Assembly: GCA_010279815.1 (NCBI GenBank)
Contig: QEOQ01000180.1
Coordinates: 1,895,214 to 1,959,213, forward strand
Direction of reading: 5' to 3'
Origin: Brachionus plicatilis
Taxonomy: Eukaryota > Rotifera > Eurotatoria > Ploima > Brachionidae
DNA length: 64,000 nt
Shown here one piece after another: positions 28,593 through 40,880 of this stretch. The notes beneath the pieces were generated by a model. That model ran no database searches, was not told the origin of the DNA, and saw only the letters and a list, made by a program, of their open reading frames with translations. Each line of letters opens with the position of its first letter. The stretch's first letter is position 1. A program made the position numbers and the translations under genes.

Positions 28593-29364
28593 CTTTAACA
28601 AATAAACTTTAAAAATTCATTCAAAAACAAAAAATAAAAACAATATAAATAGTAACAAATTCTAGTCAAAGTCAAATCGAAAATCAGCCAAAACAAAAGA
28701 GCTTAATTCATTCTTAAAAGAAATTTTTTTTGTTCAACAATAACTAAAAAAAAACACGGCTTTAAAAAATCAACAAAAAAACTGTTTGTTAAATAAATTT
28801 TGAAAAATTGAGATATTGTCAAAGAGTCCATTGCGAACAACTTTCAATACCAATCGACCAGTCAATTCCGATCCAAACAATACCTAAATTTTACAATAGC
28901 AAAAAAAAAAAAACAAATTACAATCGAATAGATTTTTTTGTTCATTTTTAAAAAATGTTCTCAACAACATCGAGAATTGAAAAAATCCACTAAAAAAATG
29001 TAACCATGGGAAAAACAATGTGGGACAAAAATTCCCGCTCGCCTAAAACTTTGTTCCATTTTTTTTGATCAACAAGCAAAATTGCCAGCTGCTGTCTACT
29101 CAGATCCGAACTAAAAAAAAGTAAATATTTGCGGAAAGCCAATTTCCAGTCTTGCAAAAAAATAACAATCTAAATTTTGATTAACAATTCTCTTCAATTA
29201 AACAAGTCCGAGTGTGTGGACTCGACAAAAAAAATTTAAAAAATTTCAACAACATTCAAATAAACAATAGAAAAAGAAAAACAACAATTCAATAAATCTG
29301 AACTTTAAAAATTAAACCATGATTAATTTGAAGTTGTGGCCGCTTCACCAAATCGAGCTTCTCT
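28593..29364 (-). other. Probable 3' UTR of the Brat-like gene
   Basis: CAAAAA/AACAA-rich sequence downstream (minus strand) of the Brat-like stop codon. No ORF. Its end is not defined; I saw no clear minus-strand AATAAA before the direct repeat. Confidence 0.35.
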
Positions 29365-32034
29365 CTAAAAACCATTAAATGCATTTATACTGTTTAGAAC
29401 ATTGTTCGACGAGGCTTGAGTACTGGAATAAATAGATGAATTGTTGTTGGCCAAACTGGGCGACTCTTGGTTGAGAGGCGCAGGACCACTCTGGCCGTTG
29501 TACTTGTACACGTAGATCCTGTAGTCTTTGCTGGCGAGCACAATGGAGCCGTCGTCCATGAGGCCCACGTCGAAACACTGGGCATGCTTGACCTTGGACT
29601 CGAGGGCCGTGATCATGTGACCCTCCTGGTTGAACACAGTCAAGTTGAAGTTGTTGTGGTTGTCGGCGACGAGCACTTCGCCGCTCGAGTTGATGCCGAC
29701 GCCGATCGGGTAGTTGGTGATGCCCTCGCCGCCTATTTGACGCAGAAAGTGTCCCTCGTAGTCGAAGACCTTGATGCAGTGGGCCCGGTTGTCGCTGATG
29801 AATATTTCGTCGCGGTCGTTCGAGCAGCAGCAGCCGTTCGGAAACTCCAAGTACTTGGCACAATTGAACTTGTGGAGCACGGTGCCCGTCAGATCGAAGA
29901 TGATCACGCGCATCACCTTGCACTCGACCACAATGATTCTGTTCTTGGAGTCGACGCAGACGCCGCGCGGATGCTGCAGTATGTTGGCGCCAAACTTGCG
30001 GATAAATTGTCCGTACTGGTTGTAGATTTGAATTTGATGGGTTGGCGAACGTTCGGTGACCACAATGTCGCCCGTTTGCTTGACCACTGCCACCCGGTTC
30101 GGGTACAGCAATTGGCCCTCGCGTTTGCCGCACTCGCCGAACTTGAACTTGAAGCGGCCATCGCTGTCGAATATTTGGATGCGGTGCGAGTTGGTGTCGG
30201 CCACAATGATGTCGTTGTTGGCGCCGATCGAGACCCCGCTCGGCTCCGTGAACTGACCGTCGGTGACGCCGAACTCGCCAAATTTACAGCTGTACGTCAT
30301 TTTTAGACGCTTTATTTGCGACTTGGCCGGCAATGGGTTGGACGCCGCCGCCGACAAACTCGACTCGTCGTACGACGATGCCGCCGCCGTCATCTCAAAG
30401 TTGCCGTGCTGGTCGCTTGACGACAGAGTCGATGATGACGACAACATGGTCGCGTTCGAGCTTAGACTCGACTGCCGCGAGCCCTCCTCTATCTGGTCGA
30501 ATGGCGACGAAATTTTTGTCTGATTTTTTGGACCCGCCGACGACGACGACGCCACCACAGACGACCACGACGCCGCCCGGTTGCTCGAACCGCTGCTGCT
30601 CTGCTGCTGCTGCTGCTTTTGACCTTGACCTTGACATTGACCTTGACCTTTAGATGTCAAATTTTGGCCGCCTGTTTGCTGACCGGCGCCGCCCATTATT
30701 TGCTTGCTGTTCATGTTGGACACAAACTGGTCGATTAGATAGTCGGCGCTGGTGGCCGAGTACTGTTCGTGCATGTCCGAATAAAAGTTGACGTTCGAAT
30801 TGAGCGCTTTTTGTCTGTACGATTGATTAGATGCGTCGGTGGGCTCGGCGGCCGAGTTGTTGCAGCGAATGTAGCCGAACGACTGGTTGACCATTTCGTG
30901 GATGTTCTGCAAATTGGTCACGAATTCAATTGACATGAATCGTTGGGCATCGCTGGCCTCATTGTCCGTTTGGTCGTTGTCGCCGATGGCGGACTTTTTG
31001 CACGGCTCGTCACTCGACTCGACACACTTGGCCGAGCCGTTCTTGACACCACCGCCGCCGCCGTTCTGCTTGAGCAAAAATTGAAAAATGGCGTGCAGTT
31101 CTTTGAGCAGATTTTCGCGCTTTTCGCTCAACACTTGAACCCAGTAGCCGAACGTTTTCTGGATATCGTTCTCGATCTGAAATAGCCGCGACTGCTGCTG
31201 CAACTGAATCTGCTGGTTGGCCTTGCTCTGCTGCTGCTGCTGTTGCTGTTGCTGTTGCCGCTTTAGAAGCGAGCCGTGGTCGACGTGATCAAAATTGAAG
31301 GCGTCGAGCATAAAGTTGTTTTTGGACTTGTTGAATTGGTCCAGGCTGATGGGAGAGCTTTTTGAGTAGGTGGCGATTTGGGGCGACGAGTTGGTGGTGG
31401 TGGTGGAGGACGACGAGCTGGACGAGGCCGACGACGGCGTCGACGACAAGTAGCCGGTCTTGAACGGCGCCGCGTTGAACTCGATCGAAGCAGAGGACGA
31501 GTTGGCCGAGGCTGCGAAGTGCGAGCTGGCATAGTTGGGCACTAGTGAGTCGATGCCGTCGTTGGGCACGATGGTCTCCTGGGAGCAAATGGGGCAGGTG
31601 ATGATCGCGTAGCCGAGGCCCTTTAGCTCGGTCTGGATGCACGCCGACTGCACCAGACACGGCTGACAGAACGAGTGAAAGCAGCCGACGAGAGTCTTGC
31701 CGTCGAGCATGGGCTCGATGCCGCAGTGGCCGCATCGCTGCTGGCCCGAGTTTGGCTGCCCGCTTCCAGCGCCCAAGTGCTGCTTCAGGCCGCTCATGTC
31801 GAACAGAGCCGACTTGAGCATCAGCGACTCGTTGTCGTACAGCGAGTAGTTGTGCGGCAACAGCGAGCTTTTTTTGAACAAGTCTGCGCTAAGATTCAGC
31901 AAGTTGGTCTCCATGGGGTCATAGCCACCGCCGCCGCCACCACCGCCGCCAAGATTCAACTCGTCGCTGGGCGACATCGGTCGGTTCGAGCTCATGTACG
32001 ACGACCCGACTAGCTGCGCTGCCTTCGATGACAT
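29365..32034 (-). CDS. brat: Brat-like RING-NHL (TRIM-NHL) RNA-binding protein
   Basis: An 889-residue single-exon ORF, GC-rich compared with its surroundings. Order: Gly/Ser-rich N-terminus, a C3HC4 RING finger (C101, C104, C118, H120, C123, C126, C147, C150), low-complexity Ser/Thr, a polyQ stretch and coiled coil (~265-318), more low-complexity sequence, then a six-bladed NHL propeller (~581-855). The NHL domain carries Brat-type blocks such as CKFGEFGV, IIVADTNSHRIQIFD, YPNRVAVV, TERSPTHQIQIYNQYGQF, ISDNRAHCIKVFDYEG and GGEGITNYPIGVGIN. Known from Drosophila Brat: the NHL surface binds mRNA and represses translation with Pumilio. Fly Brat has B-boxes and no RING; here a RING is present and I see no B-box between RING and coiled coil. 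TRIM2/3/71 are alternatives, but the NHL blocks are closest to Brat. Confidence 0.9.
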   Translation of the reverse strand: MSSKAAQLVGSSYMSSNRPMSPSDELNLGGGGGGGGGYDPMETNLLNLSADLFKKSSLLPHNYSLYDNESLMLKSALFDMSGLKQHLGAGSGQPNSGQQRCGHCGIEPMLDGKTLVGCFHSFCQPCLVQSACIQTELKGLGYAIITCPICSQETIVPNDGIDSLVPNYASSHFAASANSSSASIEFNAAPFKTGYLSSTPSSASSSSSSSTTTTNSSPQIATYSKSSPISLDQFNKSKNNFMLDAFNFDHVDHGSLLKRQQQQQQQQQQSKANQQIQLQQQSRLFQIENDIQKTFGYWVQVLSEKRENLLKELHAIFQFLLKQNGGGGGVKNGSAKCVESSDEPCKKSAIGDNDQTDNEASDAQRFMSIEFVTNLQNIHEMVNQSFGYIRCNNSAAEPTDASNQSYRQKALNSNVNFYSDMHEQYSATSADYLIDQFVSNMNSKQIMGGAGQQTGGQNLTSKGQGQCQGQGQKQQQQQSSSGSSNRAASWSSVVASSSSAGPKNQTKISSPFDQIEEGSRQSSLSSNATMLSSSSTLSSSDQHGNFEMTAAASSYDESSLSAAASNPLPAKSQIKRLKMTYSCKFGEFGVTDGQFTEPSGVSIGANNDIIVADTNSHRIQIFDSDGRFKFKFGECGKREGQLLYPNRVAVVKQTGDIVVTERSPTHQIQIYNQYGQFIRKFGANILQHPRGVCVDSKNRIIVVECKVMRVIIFDLTGTVLHKFNCAKYLEFPNGCCCSNDRDEIFISDNRAHCIKVFDYEGHFLRQIGGEGITNYPIGVGINSSGEVLVADNHNNFNLTVFNQEGHMITALESKVKHAQCFDVGLMDDGSIVLASKDYRIYVYKYNGQSGPAPLNQESPSLANNNSSIYSSTQASSNNVLNSINAFNGF

Positions 32035-32599
32035 TGTTAATTTGGTTTAAAGGGTTTTTTTGTTGCTTTCGTTTGAGTTGGATTTTTTGTTTGTCATCAA
32101 AATATGAAAACGGAATGGAATTAAATATTTTGTCGAAAATCGAAAGTGCCAAAAATCGATATTTTTTTTTTATTTTTTTTCTCTTCCTTGTTACTTTATA
32201 TTTTTCTTCTAGAAATCTAAATAATAAAATATTGATTACAAATTATTTATAATATCATTAGCTGTTTAATGAATTTTGAAATTTAGAGCATGGAATAAAA
32301 GAGAGATATTGAGAAAGAGAGAGAGAGTGAAAATAATTTATATTTTTTTTTGAATGGGTTCAGATGGTTTAGGCTGCGATCAGATCGATGAGCATTTTGA
32401 GAAATTGTACAATTCCATTCTCGTAAAATAGCATTGAATGAAAAATTTAAATTTTATCCTATTTTTAAGATGTTTGCTGTGAATTTCAAAAAAATAAAAA
32501 AATTGGCAAAATTTTTCTAATCTGAAGAAAATTTAAGTGAAATGTCCAAAAAATTTAATTTAATAGTCCAACTTTTTTTCAGGTAATTTATCTGAAAAT

Positions 32600-33003
32600 T
32601 ATGTTACTTTTGTTCGTCCACTTTTGAGGCTTTGGACATTCCAAATTCTGGTGGAAAAAAGAAAAAGAGGTGATCTTATTCAATTGTACAATTTCATGCA
32701 CGGAATAGAATTGGTTGAAAAAATCAACAATTTTTATGCCACAAAAAACCAAGGAAGAGGTCACTTCTTCAAATATCAAGAAATTTCGACACTCCAACAT
32801 AAAGATAACCTTTTTTTTAACAGAACCGCTAGCATATGGAACTCACTGCCAAATCAATTAGTTAAAGCCCCCAATGTTAATGGTTTTAAAGCAGGCATTG
32901 ATTGCTGGATGAACAGTAATCAATCATATCAGCTGTCGTAGTGTACCTTGGCAGCACACTCGCTGGTTAGCCAGCTACAGTCAAAACTACTACTACTTCT
33001 ACA
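32600..33003 (+). pseudogene. LINE 3' end relic, second copy of the 7140-7676 family
   Basis: Frame from about 32624 reads LVEKRKRGDLIQLYNFMHGI, then ATKNQGRGHFFKY and NGFKAGIDCWMNSNQSYQLS before a stop, 3' UTR (GGCAGCACACTCGCTGG) and a short CTACTACT tail. Compared with the copy at 7140 it has lost about 125 bp after TTTTGTTCGTC. The intervening RT core is absent. Confidence 0.8.
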
Positions 33004-33044
33004 AACTTTTTTCCAATTCATTAGATAATAATGATCATTAATCT

Positions 33045-33259
33045 GATGACGTTTTAATATTTAATAATGATGTAGGATATTTTGTTAATGACCAAATGGA
33101 GTCGTCTTTTCCAAGTGAGATTGGTCAAACATCTCCTGTTAATGAATCAGCACTACTTTTAATATTGAAACCAACAATTGATTTATGGGATAAAAATTTC
33201 ACCAAAGATGCCCCAAAACGCGGTGCCCCAACTTTAGAGAACGAAAAGAGAAGTCAATA
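33045..33259 (+). other. Short open frame, possible transposon relic
   Basis: An open frame without stops reads VGYFVNDQMESSFPSEIGQT, KPTIDLWDKNFTKDAPKRGA and ends at TAA 33257-33259. The composition is protein-like, but I recognise no family. It may be a remnant exon or a transposase N-terminus. Confidence 0.25.
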
Positions 33260-35847
33260 AGGATCCTGATTGTATAAATTCAGATGGTTTTAAAAAAAAT
33301 AAATTGATTCATTTCTAAGATCAGATGGTTTCACCATTTAAGAGAGTACTCTAAAATTATCTTTAAAAAATCTTAATTTTTGTAACACTTGTAACTAATC
33401 ATGTAATTCAAAGTCAATTTCTTGCGGTGAATGTTATTTACATTATCATCAAAAATTTGTTAAAAGAACTTATTTTCCGTCAAATAATTTGCAAATGTAA
33501 TACGTTTGTACCTGTTCTAATTAATCAATCTTTTTCTAATATTTTTACATATAATATAAATACAATATAAATGTGTATTTTCTACTCTATTATATGAAAA
33601 TGTATTAACTGTTCTAATTAATTAATAAATTTAAAATCTATTTCATATTATTCCAGCAATATAATTTAAGTTTGTTTTAAAAATTTTGAAAATTTTTATT
33701 TTTACTCAAATGACGCTATTTTTCGACAATTGACGTAAAATAACGTAAAGTTTTTACTTTTGATTGCCCATTATTCTCTAAAGACTTTAACTCTATTGAG
33801 AGCGAATAAATCAAACAAGTCTAAAAGTCTTTTTATTTGGCCTCTTTTCTACTTGGGAAAATCAGTGTTTTATCACCTTTTTTAAAGAACATTATTTTTA
33901 AAACTTTCCGCTTATAATAATTTATCTAGATAATATCACACTTGATTCAAAATGTCCAAAAAGTTTAAATATAAACCAAAATAAGTATTGAAGACTATTG
34001 ATAAATTTAAAATGAAATTGTTACATATCTGGTATCTTCAACATTTACAAAGTTCTGAGAATTTTCAAATTTGATCAAGTATGTTTTTACTCCAATATTT
34101 CGCTTATAAGTACCCTAAAGCTAAATACATGGATAATTCGCACTGCTACTGAGAATTGTAAAATTTTTTATTTTTTCAAAAGTTAAAATATTTTATCAAT
34201 CAAGGATAAGAAATATAAAAACTACTCTCCACCCTCCCGTCAAATAACTTACAATTTTCTTACATCTCTCTTGAAACTGATTTTTAAAATTAATGTTCTT
34301 ATTTTAGAATAAATTTATCTTCCGCTGTGGAGAGGGTGAATGGATTAAAAGTAGGAATTAAATGGTATTTGTTTTTCTGCCATGGTGTCTCTGACTTAAA
34401 TTTAATTCTAAATTTATTTTTTTTCTTTTTTATCTTTTATTATTATTTATTTCATTTTCGTATTAGATCAACTTTTTTATTTTTAATTCTCATTGTACTT
34501 ATTCTAAAAAAGGTTAATTAATTTCAAATAAATGAATAAATTAAGAGAAAAATCTTAAATTTACGGCAATTTTTACAAAATATCCTATTTTTAAGCTGCT
34601 CTTCGTAAATTTAAGGGGAAATATAAAATGCCAAAATTTTTTGAAAAAAATTAAGGTTTTATGTCTAATTGTAATTTTATCCCAAAATAAATATTTTTCG
34701 TCGTGTTTTGCGTAAAATCTAACTCACATTATTCCAGCAATAATTTTTAGAGAAAACTAAAAAATTTCCAAGAATTTTATTTTTCTTAAAATCAACAAAA
34801 AATAACGCTAATTTTCGTTAATTCTTGATTTTTTAAGTAAGGGATTTTTCAATATCACTTATGTTCCTGAAATAGAAATAATCACAAATACAAGAGTTGC
34901 TAGTATTTGAGTTTAAAATTTCCCTCTATTTAAGTTTTTTTTTATTTTATAAAAAGCTAAAAAAAAATACTGCCAATATTTAACTTCATTAAATGAGCCA
35001 CTAATTTTTTTCCTTTCTTATTTTTTTAAATTCTATATTACTTGAATTATTTAATTTTTTGAGTGCAATTTTTTTTATTTTTGTTTCCGTCCGAGCTTTG
35101 GCTTGAAGAGAAAAAAACAAAAATCGTGTTCTCCTAAAGAGAAAATCCATGAATCATCAACACGTAACACATGATTTTGTCTTTTCTCTAATAGAAGATA
35201 AAAAAATCTTTAAAATTTATTTTTGATAGCAAGCCAATTTAGTTTAATTCTAATAACTTCCTTGAGAGCCCAATCTGTCTAAATAGCATTTATTTTTAAT
35301 TAAAGTTAGTAAATTCTTGTGCAATTATTATCTTACACTTTGTTATTTAATAATTACTTTCTTGGTTAAATATTTAAAAATATTACAAATTGATTGTTTA
35401 ACACTACGGTTTATGGATTGAGGAAACAACTTATGGAAAACAGCATTTCTAATATTTATGAGTCTGGTATGCTCGTCTAATTGTGTGACACATTTTAAAT
35501 GTCCGTCTCATCAGCGATTAACTTTTGGTTAATGTTTTATTAAAATTTTAATTAATAAATACTTCTATTCTATTAAAACTATTTTGGATCATTCTCCGAC
35601 ATACGGAGCCATTCAATATCACTGATTTACATAGACTACTACAAGGATTTGGTTCTACATATTTGGTTCTCAGTCTTCATGAATCTTTTACGCATGTCTC
35701 ATTGTGAAAGTAAATTGTTTCTGATTACGATTCCCAGATAAGTATTGGTAAGATCATTCAAGCAATTGGTGCATCTAGCTTTTTTGTAAATGCAAAAGAC
35801 TTTCCAGTGTTTTAAAATATAATAACATATAATAATATAAAATAATC
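33260..35847. other. Intergenic, repeat fragments only
   Basis: AT-rich. The string ATTATTCCAGCAAT occurs at about 33648 and 34730, followed in both by diverged ACG-rich DNA, which suggests two ends of a decayed element. A 64-codon ORF at 34327-34521 is hydrophobic low-complexity and not convincing. Confidence 0.4.
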
Positions 35848-36352
35848 GAAGGGATGCGTGGGTTAAAACCCAAGTTTCCGTATATGGTGCATGCACCAAC
35901 ATAGACCTCGTCATGTTAAATTTTTTAATTAAAAAATGCTTGCGCTTTAAATCCGCCTTTTCTAAAACCATGTGATAATAAAAAAGTTCCAATCAAAAAA
36001 GCACGGTTTATAAAAGATAACCGGTAATTAAATTTAAAAAAAAAAGAGGTAATTTGAAAAATTATTGTTTATAAATTATTATTATATTAATATTTTTTTA
36101 AACTTAAATTTTAACCCCGCTCTCATGTAAAAAATGTAATAAAATTTTACCTCTTTTTTTTTCTAATTTAATTACCGGTTCTCTATAATAAACCCTGCTT
36201 TTTTAGTTGGATTTTTTTTTATCAACACTGGGTTTAGAAAAGGTCGATTAAAAGCGCAAGCATTTTTAAATTAAAAAATTTAACATGACGAGGTCTATGT
36301 TGGTGCATGCACCTTAAACGGAAATTAGAGTTTTAACCCACGCATTCCTAAA
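35848..36352. repeat. Foldback element, ~500 bp with ~200-bp arms
   Basis: The left arm GGGATGCGTGGGTTAAAAC .. GGTGCATGCACCAACATAGA .. AAATGCTTGCGCTTT .. AACCGGTAATTAAA is mirrored on the right, ending GTTTTAACCCACGCATTCC. The arms are about 90% complementary, with an AT-rich centre. No convincing target duplication. The ORF at 35699-35992 (minus) is a by-product. Confidence 0.8.
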
Positions 36353-39300
36353 CAAAGGTATACAGTAGCTATTTGACGATTGACGACGACGTATGAGATC
36401 TTCTTGGCGTCTCTTCTTGCCTGTCCATGTCGTGTAAAGTGAAAATATTCTAGCTGGTTCTTCTTTCGATTTTTTATCTCAAGTCCAATATATCTAGGTT
36501 TTTGGGGGTTAACTTTTATTTAGTATTGCAATATCACCCGCAAAATCTAAGCCGATTTTATAGATTTACAGAGAAAAAGAAGAGAAAAAATAATCAAAAG
36601 TGATGGCTCTTTCACCCGACTAATTAATGAGTTAAGCTAGTTTAGGGTGAAATTAGCTTTTAGTAAATTGAATATCTAATGAGTTTAAGTTAAGTAAGTA
36701 ATGTGCTCAAAATTAAAATTGTTCTGTTTGTGAATCACTAAAAGGCTAATGACATTTCCCCTGAAAAATATTTGCGCTTATCTTAATCTGTCTTCTTCGA
36801 GGCAATTTTTTTTTCATAGAACAATTTATGAAGCTTGATTAAACTTGGCTGAATAAAGCATTAATAAATTATGCGCTTGTTATCTAGTGGCTTTAGACTG
36901 CTGATTTTGAGTTGAATTTTACTCCAAAATTTGATCGCTATTATCAGCGGTAGATAAGTTTAAAAGTTATGAGTTTTGAAAAAAATTTCAAATCGTTCGA
37001 GAAAACAAAAACAAGTTTTTTCAAACAAATTTCACATGACTAATAAATTTTTATTACCTTTGAACAAATAATTTTGAAATAAAATGTTATTTTGGTAAGT
37101 TTTAATTTGAGAGAAAAAGATTTAGAATTTAAAAAANNNNNNNNNNNNNNNNNNNNNNNNNNNNTTACTCTATTTTTGGTTACAAAATATTTTTTTTCAT
37201 TTCAGACATAATTGAAAATAAAATTGACATCTATCAAAGACTGTATCCTGGCAACGGATTTTCTAAATTTTAAAGTCAAACAATTGACGGCTATGATCAC
37301 AATAATAAACAAGACTCTTGGCTCTTAAAATGTTACAAAATTACTCTCTGTGGGCAGTTTGTAATTTTGTTGTTTTTGTTGTATTCGAAATCAAGCTTTT
37401 CTACTCATAATTTATTAGCTTTCTTACCGATAAAAAAAAAAGCTCTCATTTAGCGTAATCTTACTTGATAATAATAAAGTAGTTTGAAAATCGATTTCAA
37501 TTGTAATCATAATTTGAAAATCTTATTCCTAAATTGTTGTATTAAGATCTTAGATTAAATAATTTAACAAGAGACTAAAGCCTAGTGTATCTAAATATAG
37601 GATTAGATAAAGGATTAAACTAAACAAGATTTTCATTTTAGAATTGAGCAATCGCTATCCTTAATTATTTACTTCTGCATTTTCACTTTTATCCTAAAAC
37701 AAAATATTAAATTTAACATCCAAACGAAAAAAGTGAATTTTTCGTTGTTTCTTTAAGTTTATGTGCAAAAAAAATTGTTATACAATTAATTCAAATATTT
37801 TAGAAATTGGAAAAAAATTAATTTTTTTTAGTATGATTTTGGAATGATGGTCCCCCCAAAAACTACTGCCTAATTTGACAATTACGGCCCATTTAGAAAA
37901 TTAAAAACCGGGTTGATTGACGGACTTATCCAAGTAGTTAGACTTTGACCCATTTTTTATCTCAAATGCATTCAGGTCAAGAGATCTCGAGCAAATTTAA
38001 AAGTTGCTTTGGATATTTGAGATTTTCTAGTCAAACTTTTACCTCTTTTTTTTGTTGGGTTAAAGCTACAAAACTTTTTCCTCAAAACATAGACAAAATT
38101 AATTTACCAGCTTAGAGAAAAAAGAATGCATTTGAAGTGTGTCAAAGCATCAATTTTAAATTATGGGCACAAAAGAAAAGCTTAAAAAAAATTAATCTAA
38201 TCTTGTCCAACTCGGATGCCTAATAAAAAATTAATTACTAGAAGAGAAAGAAAATGATGAAAGATTTTGAAATTGACTAACAGAGCAGCCGTGCCATCTA
38301 CAAGAGATTTTCTCTTGCTTTTTTTCTTTTTGTTCTTTTTATTCCAATAATTAATTTTAAATGCAAAAAAAAAAAGAAAAAATGAATTAAACAATAGATG
38401 GGTTTTAGCATGAAACGAAATAATTTGAATAAACCGTAATTTAAATTATAAATAATTATGATTTTTTGGAGGAGTGCGACTCGTTTGACCACAATGCCAC
38501 TTGGGCACAATGCGCACCAGCCATTTTACATTAATCATAATTTGGTAGTAAATTTTCTCATTTAAACTCGAAATATACACCCAAGAAGAAGTGGTTGCTT
38601 TTTTAGAAAAATATTTGTTGAGAATTAAAGAATTATGTTGATTTATGCCCAAACGGCACTCATACTCCTTTTTTATGTATCTTATTTGATTTATTTGTGA
38701 GTAGTAACTAATGAAAAAAATTTTTTTTCTAGATATGTACGCTTTCGTTCTCATTTGATCATGTCAAATAAATTCGTTTAAATTATGATAATAAAATTCA
38801 GATATTGTTTTTTTTCTCTCTCATTCTCTCATTCTCTCTGTGTCTCTTGATATTTCTTCTCATCTGATTTGACCAAATATCATCCTGTCAAAGTCGGCAA
38901 TTGTCAAAAAATCAATAAAATCGATTTTCAGTTTGCTGATTATATCTTTTTGACATTTGACATCGTCCACGAGGCATTAGTTTGCATGATAGCGGCACAA
39001 ATGCTGCATTGGAAAACTTGCATTTAAGATTAGCTAGCGTCTCATGACTCGGCTATTTCAATAGTGGCCTTAAAAAGCCTTTCTTCCTCTCCCTGTCCTT
39101 TGCTACAATTTTTGTTCACCGCGAAAATTTAGTCTAATTTAAAAGAAGAAATCGTTTACTTTGTCGCAAAAAAAAAAAAAAACAAGTCAAATTGAAATTA
39201 GATATCGAAACAAGGAAATTCGAACAACAATATTTACTTGTTAATTAAAGGCATTTTTGTTCATTTGTTGACGCTTTAGTATTTGAATTAGCGCTAATGC

Positions 39301-40200
39301 TAAAGCCTCAATTAAATTATTTATCTTATGTGCGTCATAAAAATAAAAAAAAAAACTTATTTTATTAGCAAAAACAATTAAAAATTTTTGTTTTAAATAT
39401 TATGGTTAGTTGGAGTCAATTAAAGCCGGAATCCCTCCAAGTTAAATTCTTAAATTAATATTTTGAATTTGAAATGGTGGAAATATGGCGGTATATTTCA
39501 TTACGTCATTAACAAATACGTAAAGTGTCGAATACTTTAAGATGACCGGCTAGACTGTTTTGACAGGACATTTTTAATTCTTTTAAATAATCAATAAATA
39601 AAAAATTAATATAAACAATTTCAATTGAAAGGAATTTCTCATTTACAAAATTAATAATCATAATAAAACACTCAACATTTTTTTTTATTAAATGTTGAAT
39701 TTTAATAATCAATAGAAAAAAATTAAAATACCAAATTCACTTAAGATTTATTTAAATACAAACTAATACCAAAAAGGCCTAAGGAAATTTTTGAACTGGC
39801 TTAATTTAAATCGACTGACTACTTTAGTTTTACCAGCTCTGTTTGATTTAAAAAAATAAATTATTTAAGTAATAACAGCTACCCAAAAACACCGAGTCCA
39901 AAGAACACAATTTAATTAATTAATATCCCTAAAATCGGAAAAGCCATTTAAAAAAAAATTCTTGAATTTATCCTTTTATTATTTATTTTTTATATATCTT
40001 ATTTAACTTTATTTTAATTAATTTCGGAGAAAATTAAAAAAAAGTATATTAAATAAAATTATATTATAAATAAACCTGTCAATATTATATATTATATATT
40101 GGAGTATATTATATATATTATAATAAAATTATGAATTATATAAATAAAAGTATTTTAATTAATATTAATTAAAATATATTTAATTATCATTTTCCTATGT
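36353..40200. other. Intergenic with an assembly gap
   Basis: No gene recognised. A CT-rich microsatellite (CTCTCTCATTCTCTCATTCT) lies at 38815-38845. Minus-strand ORFs at 38197-38754 and 39509-39712 lack domains. A somewhat less AT-rich patch is at 38940-39080 with no assigned function. Confidence 0.4.
37137..37164. other. Assembly gap (28 N)
   Basis: A run of N; the true length is unknown. Confidence 1.
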
Positions 40201-40400
40201 ATTTTTATTCCGACGGAGCATTAGCTATTAAAATTAAAAATTAAAAATTAAAATTCATTAGATCAAGATATATCGAATATTATTATTATTATTATTATTA
40301 TATTTTATTTATTTGAGGGAAACCCTCAGGCTACTCAGAATGGAACAAAGTCCTTCTTTTTAGCCTAACGATTATTAAAAAGGATCAAAAATTGTTTAAA
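40201..40400. repeat. LINE 3'-end fragments in opposite orientation
   Basis: Plus strand: TTCCGACGGAGCATTAGCT followed by AAATTAAAAATT repeats at 40207-40255. Minus strand: GTAGCCTGAGGGTTTCCCTC followed by AAATAAATAAAATATAATAA(TAA)n (40280-40345 read in reverse). Both look like LINE 3' UTR ends with A/T microsatellite tails. Confidence 0.6.
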
Positions 40401-40635
40401 TGCGTTTCGAGTAAAAATCAAAAATAAAATAAAATATCGAATATCCAACTCGATTGTATAATTGCTATCTAATAAAATTTTCTTTTTTTTCCTGAACTAT
40501 CTTATATTTAAACATGTCTAACCTCTCTCGCTATTTTAATAAATAGTTTTTAATTTTCTTTTGACTTAATTATTCTTTTTTTCTTTTTATTTTATTCTAT
40601 CTTATGTAACTTAATTTAAATTTTTTTACATATTT

Positions 40636-40690
40636 TATTCTGACGGAGCATTAGCTCGGCACAGATAAACAAATAAATAAATAACTAAAA
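40636..40690 (+). repeat. LINE 3' end with (AAAT)n tail
   Basis: TCTGACGGAGCATTAGCTCG then GCACAGATAAACAAATAAATAAATAA. The same signature GGAGC..TTAGCTCGGxACAG, then (AAATA)n, appears in reverse at 52840-52895 after a LINE ORF end, so this is a 3' fragment of the same family. Confidence 0.7.
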
Positions 40691-40749
40691 TTTCTAACTG
40701 AATCTATAGTATGGGACAAAATTTGTTTTACGATTCCTTTGATGATGTG

Positions 40750-40757
40750 TATAAAAG
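40750..40757 (+). promoter_or_regulatory. TATA-box-like TATAAAAG upstream of a LINE-like ORF
   Basis: TGTATAAAAGCAG, a strong TATA match, lies ~130 nt before the LINE-like ORF, with a splice-acceptor-like TTTTATTACAG at about 40885-40895. It may be a relic promoter or chance. Confidence 0.2.
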
Positions 40758-40880
40758 CAGGCCATGAATGACAGTGCGCAAATCGTACGCGCTTTTGCTT
40801 AGATGTTTTTTAAGGCAAATTTTTCTGCGTTAGTTTTGTATTATTTTTCTTAAATAAATTCTTTTGTATACACAATTTAT

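Noticed and set aside
29467..30306. 279-codon plus-strand ORF antisense to the Brat-like gene, with several others nearby
   Set aside because: GC-rich coding DNA leaves long open frames on the other strand. These have no domain and no conserved motif, while the minus-strand frame encodes a complete NHL domain.
35699..35992. 97-codon minus-strand ORF
   Set aside because: Mostly the left arm of the foldback element; no domain.
38197..38754. Three overlapping minus-strand ORFs of 65-102 codons
   Set aside because: AT-rich low-complexity peptides without motifs, splice sites or a paralogue.
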